DNA from: Mantis religiosa
Taxonomy: Eukaryota; Arthropoda; Insecta; Mantodea; Mantidae
NCBI GenBank assembly: GCA_030765055.1
Contig: CM060953.1
Location: 15,922,244-15,986,243, forward strand
Length of the DNA: 64,000 bases
Reading direction: 5' to 3'
Positions 45,697-57,000 of the stretch are shown one piece after another; position 1 is the stretch's first letter; each line of letters opens with the position of its first letter. The position numbers and the translations under genes were made by a program. The notes under the pieces are model-generated. The model saw only the letters and a list, made by a program, of their open reading frames with translations. It made no database searches and had not been told where the DNA came from.

Positions 45697-46845
45697 AATC
45701 GCGAAGTTACTAATACTTTAAGCAAAGGCGAGATCGGCATATTCCTTTCGATGCATGTACTGTCTCAGTATTAAGTAAATTTAAAACGAGGTCCGAAGGA
45801 CGAGTAACTACGTTTCAGGACGGGAGGTGGACAGTATTATGCACATAATTCAGTGAATTATAAAATAGCAAAGTTATTAATACTTGAAGCAAAGGCGAGA
45901 TTGACATATTCCTTTCGTTGCATGTTCTTACTCAGTATTACGTAAATTTAAAACGAGGAGCGAAGAAGGACAAGTGACAATTGACTTGAACGTTTCAAGA
46001 CGGGAGGTGAACAATGTATTATCCACATAATTCAGTGAATTATAAAATGGCAAAGTTATTAATACTTGAAGCAAAGGCGAGATTGACATATTCCTTTCGT
46101 TGCATGTTCTTACTCAGTATTACGTAAATTTAAAACGAGGAGCGAAGAAGGACAAGTGACAATTGACTTGAACGTTTCAAGACGGGAGGTGAACAGTGTA
46201 TTATCCACATAATTCAGTGAATTATAAAATGGCAAAGTTATTAATACTTGAAGCAAAGGCGAGATTGACATATTCCTTTCGTTGCATGTTCTTACTCAGT
46301 ATTACGTAAATTTAAAACGAGGAGCGAAGAAGGACAAGTGACAATTGACTTGAACGTTTCAAGACGGGAGGTGAACAATGTATTATCCACATAATTCAGT
46401 GAATTATAAAATGGCAAAGTTATTAATACTTGAAGCAAAGGCGAGATTGACATATTCCTTTCGTTGCATGTTCTTACTCAGTATTACGTAAATTTAAAAC
46501 GAGGAGGGAAGAATGACAAGTGACGAGTGACTCGAAAGTTTGAAGACGGAAGGTGGACAATGTATTATCCACATAATTCAGTGAATTATAAAATCGCAAA
46601 GTTATTAATACTTGAAGCAAAGTTGAGATCGACATATTCCTTTCGATGCATGTTCTAACTTAGTATTACGAAAATTTAAAACGAGGAGCGAAGGACGAGT
46701 GACTTGAACGTTTCAAGACGGGAGGTGGACAGTGTATTATGCACATAATTCAGTGAATTATAAAATCGCAAAGTTATTAATACTTTAAGCAAAGGCGAGA
46801 TCAACATATTCCTTACGATGCATGTTCTAACCTCTGTTGTACTTC
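45640..46845 (+). repeat. 182-bp tandem array, about 6.7 copies
   Basis: CGTTTCAAGACGGGAGGT recurs at 45646, 45813 (short unit), 45991, 46173, 46355, then about 46533 and 46706. The four central units are nearly identical with a 182-bp period; outer units are diverged or shortened. The first unit overlaps the 3' end of the Myb/SANT-like frame, so the array grew from that ORF's tail. Unit length is not a multiple of three. Confidence 0.92.
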
Positions 46846-47198
46846 CGCAGTAATCTTCATAGCAACTTGTTCCGACAGTCTATACCCCTGTCTGATAGTT
46901 CCTCAAAATCATTTCTCCTCAAAGGCCGTACTCTATTACGAATGTCATTTAGACGGTCTTAAATATAGCAAATCGACATCAACAGCCGCGTTCACGCCAA
47001 CCGTCTTGACTATTTACAATTGTTAAGGACTTAACTACAGAAATTTGACTTGTCAGTTTAACAAGAGATTTAACACGACTGTTAAGCTAACACTCGGTGT
47101 AATACAGTTTTTGTTATAACTATTGTTACACTTGTGATAAGTCGTAACATCTGTTGGTGAAGTCGGGAATTAGAGTGATTGTCAAATCTAGTCACTAT
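46846..47198. other. unassigned sequence
   Basis: No repeat or coding feature was recognised between the 182-bp array and the hAT-like element. Confidence 0.4.
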
Positions 47199-47822
47199 GT
47201 GATGACTAGGTAGCGGATTTAGAGGCACTAAAAAGTGCAAAATGGGCAATAAAATAGGCACTAAAATTTTCTAAGTAAACACTTAGACAATTTTAGAAAA
47301 ATGGCTCCTAAATGCACTGTAACGAAATGACAATCATCGTAACATATGCTGCAAAAAAATTCGCTAAACACATATTATTTTGTGGTTCCCTAGACGAAAT
47401 AGTTCTACATTTAATCCAAATTTTATAAATGGCTCCACAGCAAGTTAAAATATCAGATATTGTCGTATAATTAAAATACGTATAAATCCACTTTACTAAG
47501 TAAGAACCATAATGAGCAGAAAGGTGTGGAGTAATTAGCTATGTCAAAAAACAAAACCCATGGGTTTTGATTGGGCGGGCTTAAGGATGAAAATTGAAAT
47601 ATCTGAAGCTTTTGTTATTTTTTTTTTTTTTTTTTGAAATTTATATCATTTATTTTTGTGATAGATCAAGAATGGAACAATACCAAGTTTCAGCTTTCTA
47701 GTTACAATAGTTTCTGAGGAATTAACAGTTTATATCTAAATTACAGGCGATTTTCAAAATGTCCCATATATTATAATTTTAAAAATTAAAGCTTGGGGTA
47801 TAAGTTTCTGCATCCATTTTAA

Positions 47823-49058
47823 GGGTATGTATGACTGAAATTTTCAAATTCTGAACTAATAGTGCTAGCTTTTTCAAATTTACACCATAGGTGTAGTATA
47901 TTGTAAACATGTTAGAACCTAAATTTAAACCATTTTTCTGCAGCAGTTTAGAAATTATGATAAATTGTGTATGTTTTTTGTTACGTCACTAAAAATGTCC
48001 CTTGCGACAAAATATTTTGAATTTTGGTCTAATATTTTAACCCTATGTTTATAATACACGTACCTTTTGAAATTGATATGGGTTTTTCTGTGTCTCCTTC
48101 AGTTTAGGTCACAAAACGTTTTTTATTTACAAATATTCTTTTTTGTCTAAAAAACTGTAAGTTTTGTGTTTGAAAATTAAAAATATATGCTTATATACAT
48201 TTCACAATAAAACCTAGGGCAATTTCCATTCCTCCTGATATTCTGAACCTGTGTAGGAAATTTCATGAATGTAGTACAAAAACTGCATCGCAAGGAGCAT
48301 TTTACAGGAAGAAAAATGCTGAAAATATGAACATTGAGAAAACAGCGATTAAGGATTTGATTGCACAGCTCACATTAAAATCACCAGGCTGATAGGTTGG
48401 ACCCTCAGATTTCTTTTTCCTCCCCTCTGTTGCTGCTTTTTCCACCTTTTTCTTCTTTAGATGTTGCTTTTCTTCTGCACAACTTCGCTTCTTGCTTTGC
48501 AGGATACGAGTCTGATCTCGCTGCACTGAAGTTTTCCTTGCTGAGTCTACTACACTTTCACCTCTGATATTTCGCTGCAGCTCCAATGACTTAAGACTAC
48601 CCATGTTAAACTCACTGATGCTTTTAATAACAGCAAGATCCAATTTTTGTTTTGATATGAAAACTTCCTTTGGGCACTTATTCCATATGACATGATGCAA
48701 AGATTCATTGGCATTCTGTGTTTGTCCAGTTTTGCACCTCTCTAGTAATGTTGTAGAAGCCAGCCTCTGATATATTGGCAACATTTTAGGAACTATTTTG
48801 TCTGAAAGCCTTATTTTTCTTTTCTTGAATTGAAAATTTAAGAACGGAAAACAGACAAAGAATGTGGATGTAGGCAATAGAGGGCGTGACTCTGACAGAG
48901 TTTAAAGGCCAGCGACATTTAAATAAGCATTTAAAAATGGCGTCCGGAGGCAAATTATGCATTTTTCACATTCGGGAATGTCTAAATTATTTTATAGAAT
49001 TAAAATAAAAAAAGTCGTTATTTTCACGATTTTCATGAAATTTCAGTCATACATACCC
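47823..49058 (-). mobile_element. TIR element with TTAA-like target site (Kolobok/Mutator-like)
   Basis: GGGTATGTATGACTGAAATT at 47823 is repeated inverted at 49038-49058. The left flank is TTAA (47819-47822) and the right flank TCAA (49059-49062), one base different. Inside lies the transposase fragment at 48302-48850. TTAA targets are known for Kolobok and piggyBac. The fragment does not look like piggyBac, so a Kolobok assignment is favoured, but it is tentative. Confidence 0.65.
48302..48850 (-). pseudogene. Mutator/Kolobok-like transposase, C-terminal part
   Basis: The minus frame contains KIRLSDKIVPKMLPIYQRLA, LLERCKTGQTQNANESLHHV, IWNKCPKEVFISKQ and VIKSISEFNMGSLKSLEL. TQN.NESLH..IW..CPK..F with a downstream FN.G is the conserved C-terminal block of the transposon protein family listed as 'Mutator-like transposase domain' in arthropods. 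After it comes a lysine-rich tail (KKKKVEKAATEGRKKKSEG). The apparent start at 48877 is a TTG in non-conserved sequence and no upstream domain is found, so this is the 3' remainder of a longer gene. The frame is open for 191 codons. Confidence 0.65.
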
Positions 49059-49826
49059 TCAACCTATTAATGACCTGTACCTATGTGAAATATTTGTCTT
49101 CGCCATATCAACGAAGGGGAAAAATAATAATACCTATTTATCAATTTTTATTTTCCTAAGCGTTTTCAGTAAGAAGTAAGCATTATAATGCTTTTCAATA
49201 CAAATAACTAAAAACACAACGAATGTAAGTGGGTACACTTAATATGCAGTTGCCCTTATGGGCATGTTTAGAATTTCTAACAGATTAATAGAAAACTGCA
49301 TCCTGTGGAACATTTTGAAGTTAGGAAAATGTAGAAAATATGGACTCTGAGAAATCTGAGGTTAAAATTACGTAATAGCAGCTAGGGTTATACAAATAGT
49401 CATGTGAAGTTTTCTGTAGCTATAAAAAGAAAAACTTTATATTATTGCAGTATGTCTATATTAATTTTAAGACAAAAAACTATATTTGGCATTGTAAGTT
49501 ATGGGCCAATTTGCATAGATGTGTCTCCTTAATATACCCATTTTTGTATATCCAATGTGTAGCAGTAATAAATTTCTCTTCCCCGAAAACATCACGTTGA
49601 AACCAACAAAAGAAAAAGCTGTTGTCACTAGAAACAGAAGAAATTGGCTAAAAAGGCAGTTTCAGGCACTAATAGGCAGAATAGGCACAAACGTATGAAA
49701 TAGGCATTATAAAACTAAGGAATTATGCTAATAATTGTAGGAAACGTGCTTTAACTTAAAAGTCTACGTTTCTGAATAAAGGAATAAAATAGTCAAATAG
49801 GACCAATTCCGTTTCCTAGTGATGAC

Positions 49827-50144
49827 TGTAAAATTTTGTTCTCTTTGCATGACTAGAGAAAGAAATAATAAATACTCTTTGAATAAAGTATAAGTGTTAT
49901 GAAATTCCAACAGCCAATACTAAAACTAATATTGAAAACGGTTAATTCCACGAATAATACAAGTGAGAGTCATAGAGTGAGAATCTTTGTATAAGGAAGT
50001 AAAAGATAAATAACGACTTCAGTTTTGAGAGAACTGTAAGTATTTAATTGTTTTGTTTTTATCCATTTATTCCCCGCCTTCAGCTGAAGTGGTCATATCA
50101 CCCATTGGCAATGATGTTAATTTGTAAACGTTGGGCTACAGATA
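49827..50144. other. unassigned sequence
   Basis: Short spacer between the hAT-like element and a mariner. No feature was recognised. Confidence 0.4.
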
Positions 50145-51572
50145 TTGGTTTGTCTCATAAATTCGTTCGATTCTTGTTACATGTTTACGATAAAGAACGC
50201 CTGCACTGTATGCCCGTATCACAACTACGTCAATGAAGTTGCCTAATTATGTAGGGGTAATCTGTTTACATACGCAAGGTCATCGAAAGTAAACAAGGCA
50301 ATGAACTTTTCAAAACAAACTTTATTTTGTGCAGTATGCACCATTATTAATAATAACATATCTCCATTTCTCAGGAAGCTTATCAATACCATTTTTCCAA
50401 AATCTTGCAGTTCTCTGGTTGACGAACACTTCTACGGCGAGTCTGTAATCCTCCAAGGAAGTACGGCGTTTGCCATTAAGGAAGTTTTGCAGGGATCGGA
50501 ATAAATGATAGTCGGATGGGGCAATGTCTGGAGAATAAGGCGGGTGAGGTAACACATCCCAGTTGAAATTCCTTAATTTCTGACGAGTTACCATAGAAGT
50601 GTGTGGTTTGGCATTGTCTTGATGAAAGACGACTCCACCATTAGATGCTAACTCTGGCCTTTTCTCTCCTAGGGAAACCTTCAGACGATCCAACTGAGAA
50701 CAGTATTTCTCTGAATTGATGGTCTCCCCAGGAGGAAGAAATTCGTAATAAATAATTCCTTTCCAGTCTCACCAAATGCACAGCATAATCTTCTAAGGAT
50801 GAAGCCCTGGTTTAGGAACTGAGAGTGGTGGTTCCCCTTTCTTACGCCATGACTTTCTCTTTCGGATGTTGTTGTACACAATACACTTTTCGTCTCCTGT
50901 AACCAGCTGTTTAAGAAAAGTGGCAGATTCATTGCGTCTTATCAATGCGTCACAGATGGTAACGCGCTGCACTAAATTTTGTTCACTCAGTTCGTGCGGA
51001 ACCCATACATCCCGAAGATTTACGTAACCAAGTTTCTTTAGGTGCCTGGCTACAGTCGCCTGAGATAAGTTAAGCTCCTGACCTACCTCCCGAGTTGTTA
51101 TTCTGGGGTTTTTCGTAATCATGTCCTTTGTCCTTTCCTCATCCGTAACCACAGGTCGTCCTGAACGAGGTTTGTCTTTCACAGAGAAGTTCCCAGCTCG
51201 AAATCGAGTAAACCATTTTTGACATGCCCGATTCGTCACTGCATCTTCTCCGTAAACAGCACAAATTTGAGTTTGTGAGGCGGTTTTGCCTTTATGGTAA
51301 TAAAACAGCATTAAATGTCGAAAATGCTCCTTCTTGCCTTCCATATTAACATTCACAAGTTACAACTCCACACTGTTGCATCCACAAACTCGTACTGAAG
51401 TTTGGTTAACAATTCTTACATAAGTTGCTGTGGCTTGTGTTCATAGCATTCTTTTCAGTATTTGTAAACAAACCCCATATTGTTAGGCAACTTCTTTGAC
51501 GTAAAAGTGTTCTCAGGAGTTCTTAGTCGTAAACACGTAACAAGAATCGAACGAATTTATGAGACAACCCGA
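50145..51572 (-). mobile_element. full-length mariner (1.43 kb)
   Basis: Terminal inverted repeats of about 40 bp share TTTGTCTCATAAATTCGTTC / TTGTCTCATAAATTCGTTCG and continue with GATTCTTGTTAC. TA lies at each border (50143-50144 and 51573-51574). Length, ends and a single transposase frame agree with a complete mariner. Confidence 0.88.
50322..51344 (-). pseudogene. mariner transposase, two in-frame stops
   Basis: Start ATG at 51344 (MEGKKEHFRHLMLFYYHKGK); the open frame further upstream begins at a GTG and is not needed. Two HTH regions are visible: ACQKWFTRFRAGNFSVKDKP and TTREVGQELNLSQATVARHL. The DD34D triad is intact: VTGDEKCIVY, FHQDNAKPHT, and SPDIAPSDYHLF, with 34 residues between the second and third Asp. 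All coding sequence is in one frame of about 340 codons. Two nonsense codons break it: TAG at 50793-50795 after KPGLHP, and TGA about 8 codons later where the family has Trp. No frameshift was seen. The protein would cut and paste its own element; with the stops it is presumed inactive. Confidence 0.9.
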
Positions 51573-51753
51573 TACTTTGTGTTTTAATCATTAGATCACG
51601 CACACATTCGCACTGCCATTCATACTTCCAGACACTGGGGAAGATGGACAAACATATTGGTTGGAGAAAAATCTCCACCCCAGCTGGGAATGGGACCCAG
51701 GACCTCTCGCACGTCAGGTAGGTGATCTACCGACTGAGCTAGGGGGCCAGTCC
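51573..51753 (-). mobile_element. tRNA-derived SINE of a second type
   Basis: From 51753 on the minus strand: CCCCCTAGCTCAGTCGGTAG (A box region), then GAGAGGTCCTGGGTCCCATT (B box region), then a body with GGAGATTTTTCTCCAACCAA. It differs from the SINE at 24322 and 52870. The cloverleaf is not closed by a matching acceptor stem, so it is a SINE and not a tRNA gene. It ends next to the mariner border. Confidence 0.75.
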
Positions 51754-51891
51754 TATTTTAAAATTCAGATTAATAATAGTTAATATTTTGTAAATTGTTT
51801 ATTTTGTATAAACTGTGGGCTACTGTAAGAATTTCTATATGTTTTATTGTTTATCAAAAGTTCAGTCAGATTCAGAGAACTTCAGAGTGTA

Positions 51892-53202
51892 CGAGGCATG
51901 TCCGTAAAATAAGGTCTACAAGGCGCTGGAGCCGTGAAGAGCACTATTACGCGAGATCCGGCAACAGTGGCGTTAGCTTGGTTTCACACCTTAAAATCTC
52001 CACCATTGCATCCCCACCAGCCGAAACAATTGCAAAAGTGGAGCAAGAAATGCTTAAAGATCGGCGTGTGACAGTTCGCGAGCTGTGCGAACTTATCTCT
52101 GAAGTCAGTAAAACTACGATTGACAAGATTTTGACTGAACATTTGCATTACCGCAAGTTGCGTGCGAGGTGAATCCCCAGAATGCTCACCGAAGACCATA
52201 AACGGCAACGTGTTGAAGCGGCCCACCGATTCGTGGAGCGCTATGCAGAACAGGACGAGGAATTGTTGGATTCAATTGTCAGTGGCGATGAAACCTGGGT
52301 GCCCTACACAATACCAGAAACTAAAGAACGTTCTCGTCAGTGGCGGCATTCGAATTCCCCAAAGCTGCGAAAGCTCAACCAGACATTTTCTGCGGGCAAA
52401 GTGATGGCCAATGTTTGGGACACAAAAGGAGTATTGTTGTGCCAGTTTATGCCTACCGGCACAACAATAAGCGCCACTATGTACTATGAGACTAAAAGAA
52501 TTGCGACGTGCCATTCAAAATCGAAGGAGGGCAGTGATTTTTCATCACAACAACGCTGGTCCTGATACTACACATGCAACGGCTGATCTTCTGGCCCAGT
52601 TCGGAATGGACATCCTCACTCAAGCCCCCTACAGTCCAGACTTAGCACCTAGTGATTATCATTTGTTTCCTGAGTTGAAGTCACACCTGGGTGGAACACA
52701 TTTCCAGACCGACGATGATTGGTAAAACGAGGTTGAGCTCTACCTGCGCAACTTGGCGGTAGAGTGCTATGACAGGGGTATACAAAAACTGCCACAGCGC
52801 ATGCGAAAGTGCATTGATCGCAATGGTGATTATGTTGAAAAATAGCTGTAAGTTCCGGCTTTCCAACAAATTAATGTGTAGTGTTTAACGCCCGCTTTTA
52901 CTACATACGGCACCGCAGGCGATGACACTGATGATACATGAGATGAAGATGGAGCACCGGTGGAATGAGATGGCGGGGGAAACCGGAGATCCCGGGGAAA
53001 ACCCGCCCCGGCGCCGTGTTTTCCATCACAAATCTATATTTGCGGTTGTCTGGGATCGAACCCGGGCCGCCTTGGTGAGAGCCAAGCGGTCTAACCACTG
53101 AGCCACGGCGTGGGCGCTTTCCATCAATGTAACATACATTGGCAATAAACACGTTTTTTATATTAAATAAAATTGGAGACCTTATTTTACGGACACGCCT
53201 CG
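51892..53202 (+). pseudogene. mariner (DD34D) pseudogene with SINE insertion
   Basis: Terminal repeats: CGAGGCATGTCCGTAAAATA at 51892 and the complement of CGAGGCGTGTCCGTAAAATA ending 53202; TA precedes the left end. The first HTH is deleted. The frame then reads VEQEMLKDRRVTVRELCEL, a TGA in place of the Trp of RKLRAR-W-PRM, HKRQRVEAAHRFVERYAEQD, SGDETWVPYTIPETKERSRQ, then a +1 shift near 52490, FHHNNAGPDTTHATADLLAQ, APYSPDLAPSDYHLF. The second catalytic Asp is changed (HHDNA to HHNNA). The C-terminus (CIDRNGDYVEK) is followed by a SINE at 52870-53115. Inactive. Confidence 0.88.
52870..53115 (-). mobile_element. tRNA-derived SINE, copy 2
   Basis: Same family as 24322-24562: minus strand GTGGCTCAGTGGTTAGACCG (A box), GGGTTCGATCCCAG (B box), the CCGGTTTCCCCCGCCAT body, and the end TAAACACTACACA. 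Flanked by GCTTTCCAACAA (52858-52869) and GCTTTCCATCAA (53116-53127), a 12-bp target duplication with one mismatch. It sits in the 3' untranslated part of the mariner at 51892-53202. Confidence 0.93.
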
Positions 53203-53205
53203 GAT

Positions 53206-54085
53206 TACTAGGAAGATCAACACATGCGTCTCATTTGTCATGTATATCAGGTAATTTATTCCCCTTTCTTGGATATATCAAAATTTGTTTTTCTTTCATT
53301 CTGTAACGAGCAGGTTAAAACATAACCGTCGGAATTTAGACAATGCCTCTAAGTTATTAAATCCATTAACTGCTTCCAGGAAGTTGACTGGGCCTCAGAA
53401 CTGCCAAAGCAAACGATCCAGTTACCTTCCATCACTTCCAGACTGTGGCGCTATCTTAATGCACGCGGACAAATGAGCGTAAACTTCTACGTGGATCGCC
53501 CGCCTCAAAGTTTAGCTTAAATAGACAGATGAAAGAACAGCGTTCTGAATCTCTGGGAGTAGCTAAAGTCACTCGAATTTAAAGGAGCTACTAGGTAGGT
53601 TGGATGAAACATTGTATATTCAAATAAGCTTCCGCAACCTAATAAAATAAAATTTAGACCTGGACCATTGTGTTGTGGGTTACAGCATGGAGCACTGGTT
53701 CCCAGTAAGGTAACTGCGAACACTCAAGACGTTCCCAAGAAGAGTGATGGGTGTAGAACAGTGCATTGTGACGAAAGTTAGGAGTTGAGATAGGCAGCGG
53801 TCTCGACCTCGTAATCCAACTTCTCGACTGGAGGTGCGTGATACTGAACAAATTATCTCCCAGTGGCAGTTGAATGATCATCACATATGCCTGGCATTCA
53901 CAACTATATGTGAGGGCAGCACTCAGGCTGGTAGACAAAGGCAACATGGCTCCAGCACCACACTGCTCTAATTTGATGCTTAGAATTATGTTTTATGCTT
54001 TGTTCCAATAAAAATAAAAATAAGTCTAGTTGTAAACTGTATGAAAAGTGGTGAATAACAGTATATATTTCAAAAACCAACTAAT
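53206..54085. other. unassigned sequence
   Basis: Frames at 53285-53476, 53517-53723 and 53654-53947 show no domain. No repeats were recognised before the satellite array. Confidence 0.4.
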
Positions 54086-57000
54086 TCATATCAGACGATG
54101 AATGGAATGATGTTCAAATAAGTACAGGGTACATAGAGCTTAGAGATACCAGACATTCATCTTTCAGGATAAGAGAAAACCTCCAACGTTAAGTCATATC
54201 GGACGATGAATGAAATGATGTTCAAATGAGTACAGGGTACATAGAGCTTAGACTTATCAGACATTCATCTTTCAGGATAATAGAAAGCCTCCAACGTAAA
54301 GTCATATCGGACGATCAATGAAATGATGTTCAAATAAGTACAGGGTACATAGAGCTTAGAGTTACTAGACATTCATCTTTCAGGATAAGAGAAACCCTTC
54401 AAAGTTAAGTCATATCTGACGATGAATGAAATAATGTTGAAATGAGTACAGGGTACATAGAGCTTAGAGTTATCAGACATTCATCTTTCAGGATAAGAGA
54501 AAACCTCCAACGTTAAGTCATATCGGACAATGAATGAAATGATGTTCAAATGAGTACAGGGTACATAGAGCTTAGAGTTACCAGACATTCATCTTTCAGG
54601 ATAAGAGAAAACCTCCAACGTTAAGTCATATCGGACGATGAATGATATGAATTTCAAACGAGTACAGGGTACATAGAGCTTAGGGTTACCAGACATTCAT
54701 CTTTCAGGATAAGAGAAAACCTCCAACGTTAAGTCATATCGGACAATGAATGAAATGATGTTCAAATGAGTACAGGGTGCATAGAGCTTAGAGTTACTAG
54801 ACATTCATCTTTCAGGATAAGAGAAACCCTTCAAAGTTAAGTCATATCTGACGATGAATGAAATAATGTTGAAATGAGTACAGGGTACATAGAGCTTAGA
54901 GTTATCAGACATTCATCTTTCAGGATAAGAGAAAACCTCCAACGTTAAGTCATATCGGACAATGAATGAAATGATGTTCAAATGAGTACAGGGTACATAG
55001 AGCTTAGAGTTACCAGACATTCGTCTTTCAGGATAAGAGAAAAACTCCAACGTTAAGTCATATCGGACAATGAATGAAATGATGTTCAAATGAGTACAGG
55101 GTACATACAGCTTGGAGTTACCAGACATTCATCTTTCAGGATAAGAGAAAACCTCCAACGTTAAGTCATATCGGACGATGAGTGAAATGATGTTCAGATG
55201 AGTACAGGGTACATAGAGCTTAGAGTTACCAGACATTCATCTTTCAGCATAAGAGAAAACCTCCAACGTTAAGTCATATCGGACGATGAATGAAATGATG
55301 TTCAAATAAGTACAGGGTCCATAGAGCTTAGAGTTACCAGACATTCATCATTCAGGATAAGAGAAAACCTCCAACGTTAAGTCATATCGGACGATGAATG
55401 ATATGAATTTCAAACGAGTACAGGGTACATAGAGCTTAGGGTTACCAGACATTCATCTTTCAGGATAAGAGAAAACCTCCAACGTTAAGTCATATCAGAC
55501 GATGAATAAATGATGTTCAAATAAGTACAGGGTACATAGAGCTTAGAGTTATCAGACATTCATCTTTCAGGATAAGAGAAAACCTCCAACGTTAAGTCAT
55601 ATCGGACGATGAATGAAATGATGTTCAAATGAGTACAGGGTACATAGAGCTTAGAGTTACCAGACATCATCTTTCAGAATAAGAGAAAACCTCCAACGTT
55701 AAGTCATATCGGACGATGATTGATATGAATTTCAAACGAGTACAGGGTACATAGAGCTTAGAGTTACCAGACATTCATCTTTCAGGATAAGAGAAAACCT
55801 CCAACGTTAAGTCATATCGCACGGTGAATGAAATGATGTTCAAATGAGTACAGGGTACATAGAGCTTAGAGTTACCAGACATTCATCTTTCAGGAAAAGA
55901 GAAAACCTCCAACGTTAAGTCATATCGGACGATGAATGAAATGATGTTCAAATGAGTACAGGGTACATAGAGTTTAGAGTTACCAGACATTCATCTTTCA
56001 GGAAAAGAGAAAACCTCCAACGTTAAGTCATATCGGACGATGAATGAAATGATGTTCAAATGAGTACAGGGTACACAGATCTTAGAGTTACCAGACATTC
56101 ATCTTTCAGGATAAGAGAAAACCTCCAACGTTAAGTCATATCGGACGATGAATGAAATGATGTTCAAATGAGTACAGGGTACATAGAGCTTAGACTTATC
56201 AGACATTCATCTTTCAGGATAATAGAAAGCCTCCAACGTAAAGTCATATCGGACGATCAATGAAATGATGTTCAAATAAGTACAGGGTACATAGAGCTTA
56301 GAGTTACTAGACATTCAACTTTCAGGATAAGAGAAACCCTTCAAAGTTAAGTCATATCTGACGATGAATGAAATAATGTTGAAATGAGTACAGGGTACAT
56401 AGAGCTTAGAGTTATCAGACATTCATCTTTCAGGATAAGAGAAAACCTCCAACGTTAAGTCATATCGGACAATGAATGAAATGATGTTCAAATGAGTACA
56501 GGGTACATAGAGCTTAGAGTTACCAGACATTCATCTTTCAGGATAAGAGAAAACCTCCAACGTTAAGTCATATCGGACGATGAATGATATGAATTTCAAA
56601 CGAGTACAGGGTACATAGAGCTTAGGGTTACCAGACATTCATCTTTCAGGATAAGAGAAAACCTCCAACGTTAAGTCATATCGGACAATGAATGAAATGA
56701 TGTTCAAATGAGTACAGGGTGCATAGAGCTTAGAGTTACTAGACATTCATCTTTCAGGATAAGAGAAACCCTTCAAAGTTAAGTCATATCTGACGATGAA
56801 TGAAATAATGTTGAAATGAGTACAGGGTACATAGAGCTTAGAGTTATCAGACATTCATCCTTCAGGATAAGAGAAAACCTCCAACGTTAAGTCATATCGG
56901 ACAATGAATGAAATGATGTTCAAATGAGTACAGGGTACATAGAGCTTAGAGTTACCAGACATTCGTCTTTCAGGATAAGAGAAAACCTCCAACGTTAAGT

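Larger units (their letters stand above)
47207..49818. mobile_element. hAT-like non-autonomous element, 8-bp TSD
   Basis: Flanked by GTGATGAC on both sides (47199-47206 and 49819-49826), an 8-bp duplication typical of hAT transposons. Ends are short imperfect inverted repeats: TAGGTAGCGGATT at the left, complement of TAGGAAACGGAATT at the right. Sub-terminal AGGCACTAAAA/AGGCAxxA motifs occur near both ends. No hAT transposase frame is present. The element contains a second, TTAA-type element at 47823-49058. Confidence 0.65.

Noticed and set aside
51661..51753. Possible tRNA gene on the minus strand
   Set aside because: A- and B-box-like blocks are present but the acceptor stem does not close and a SINE-like body follows.
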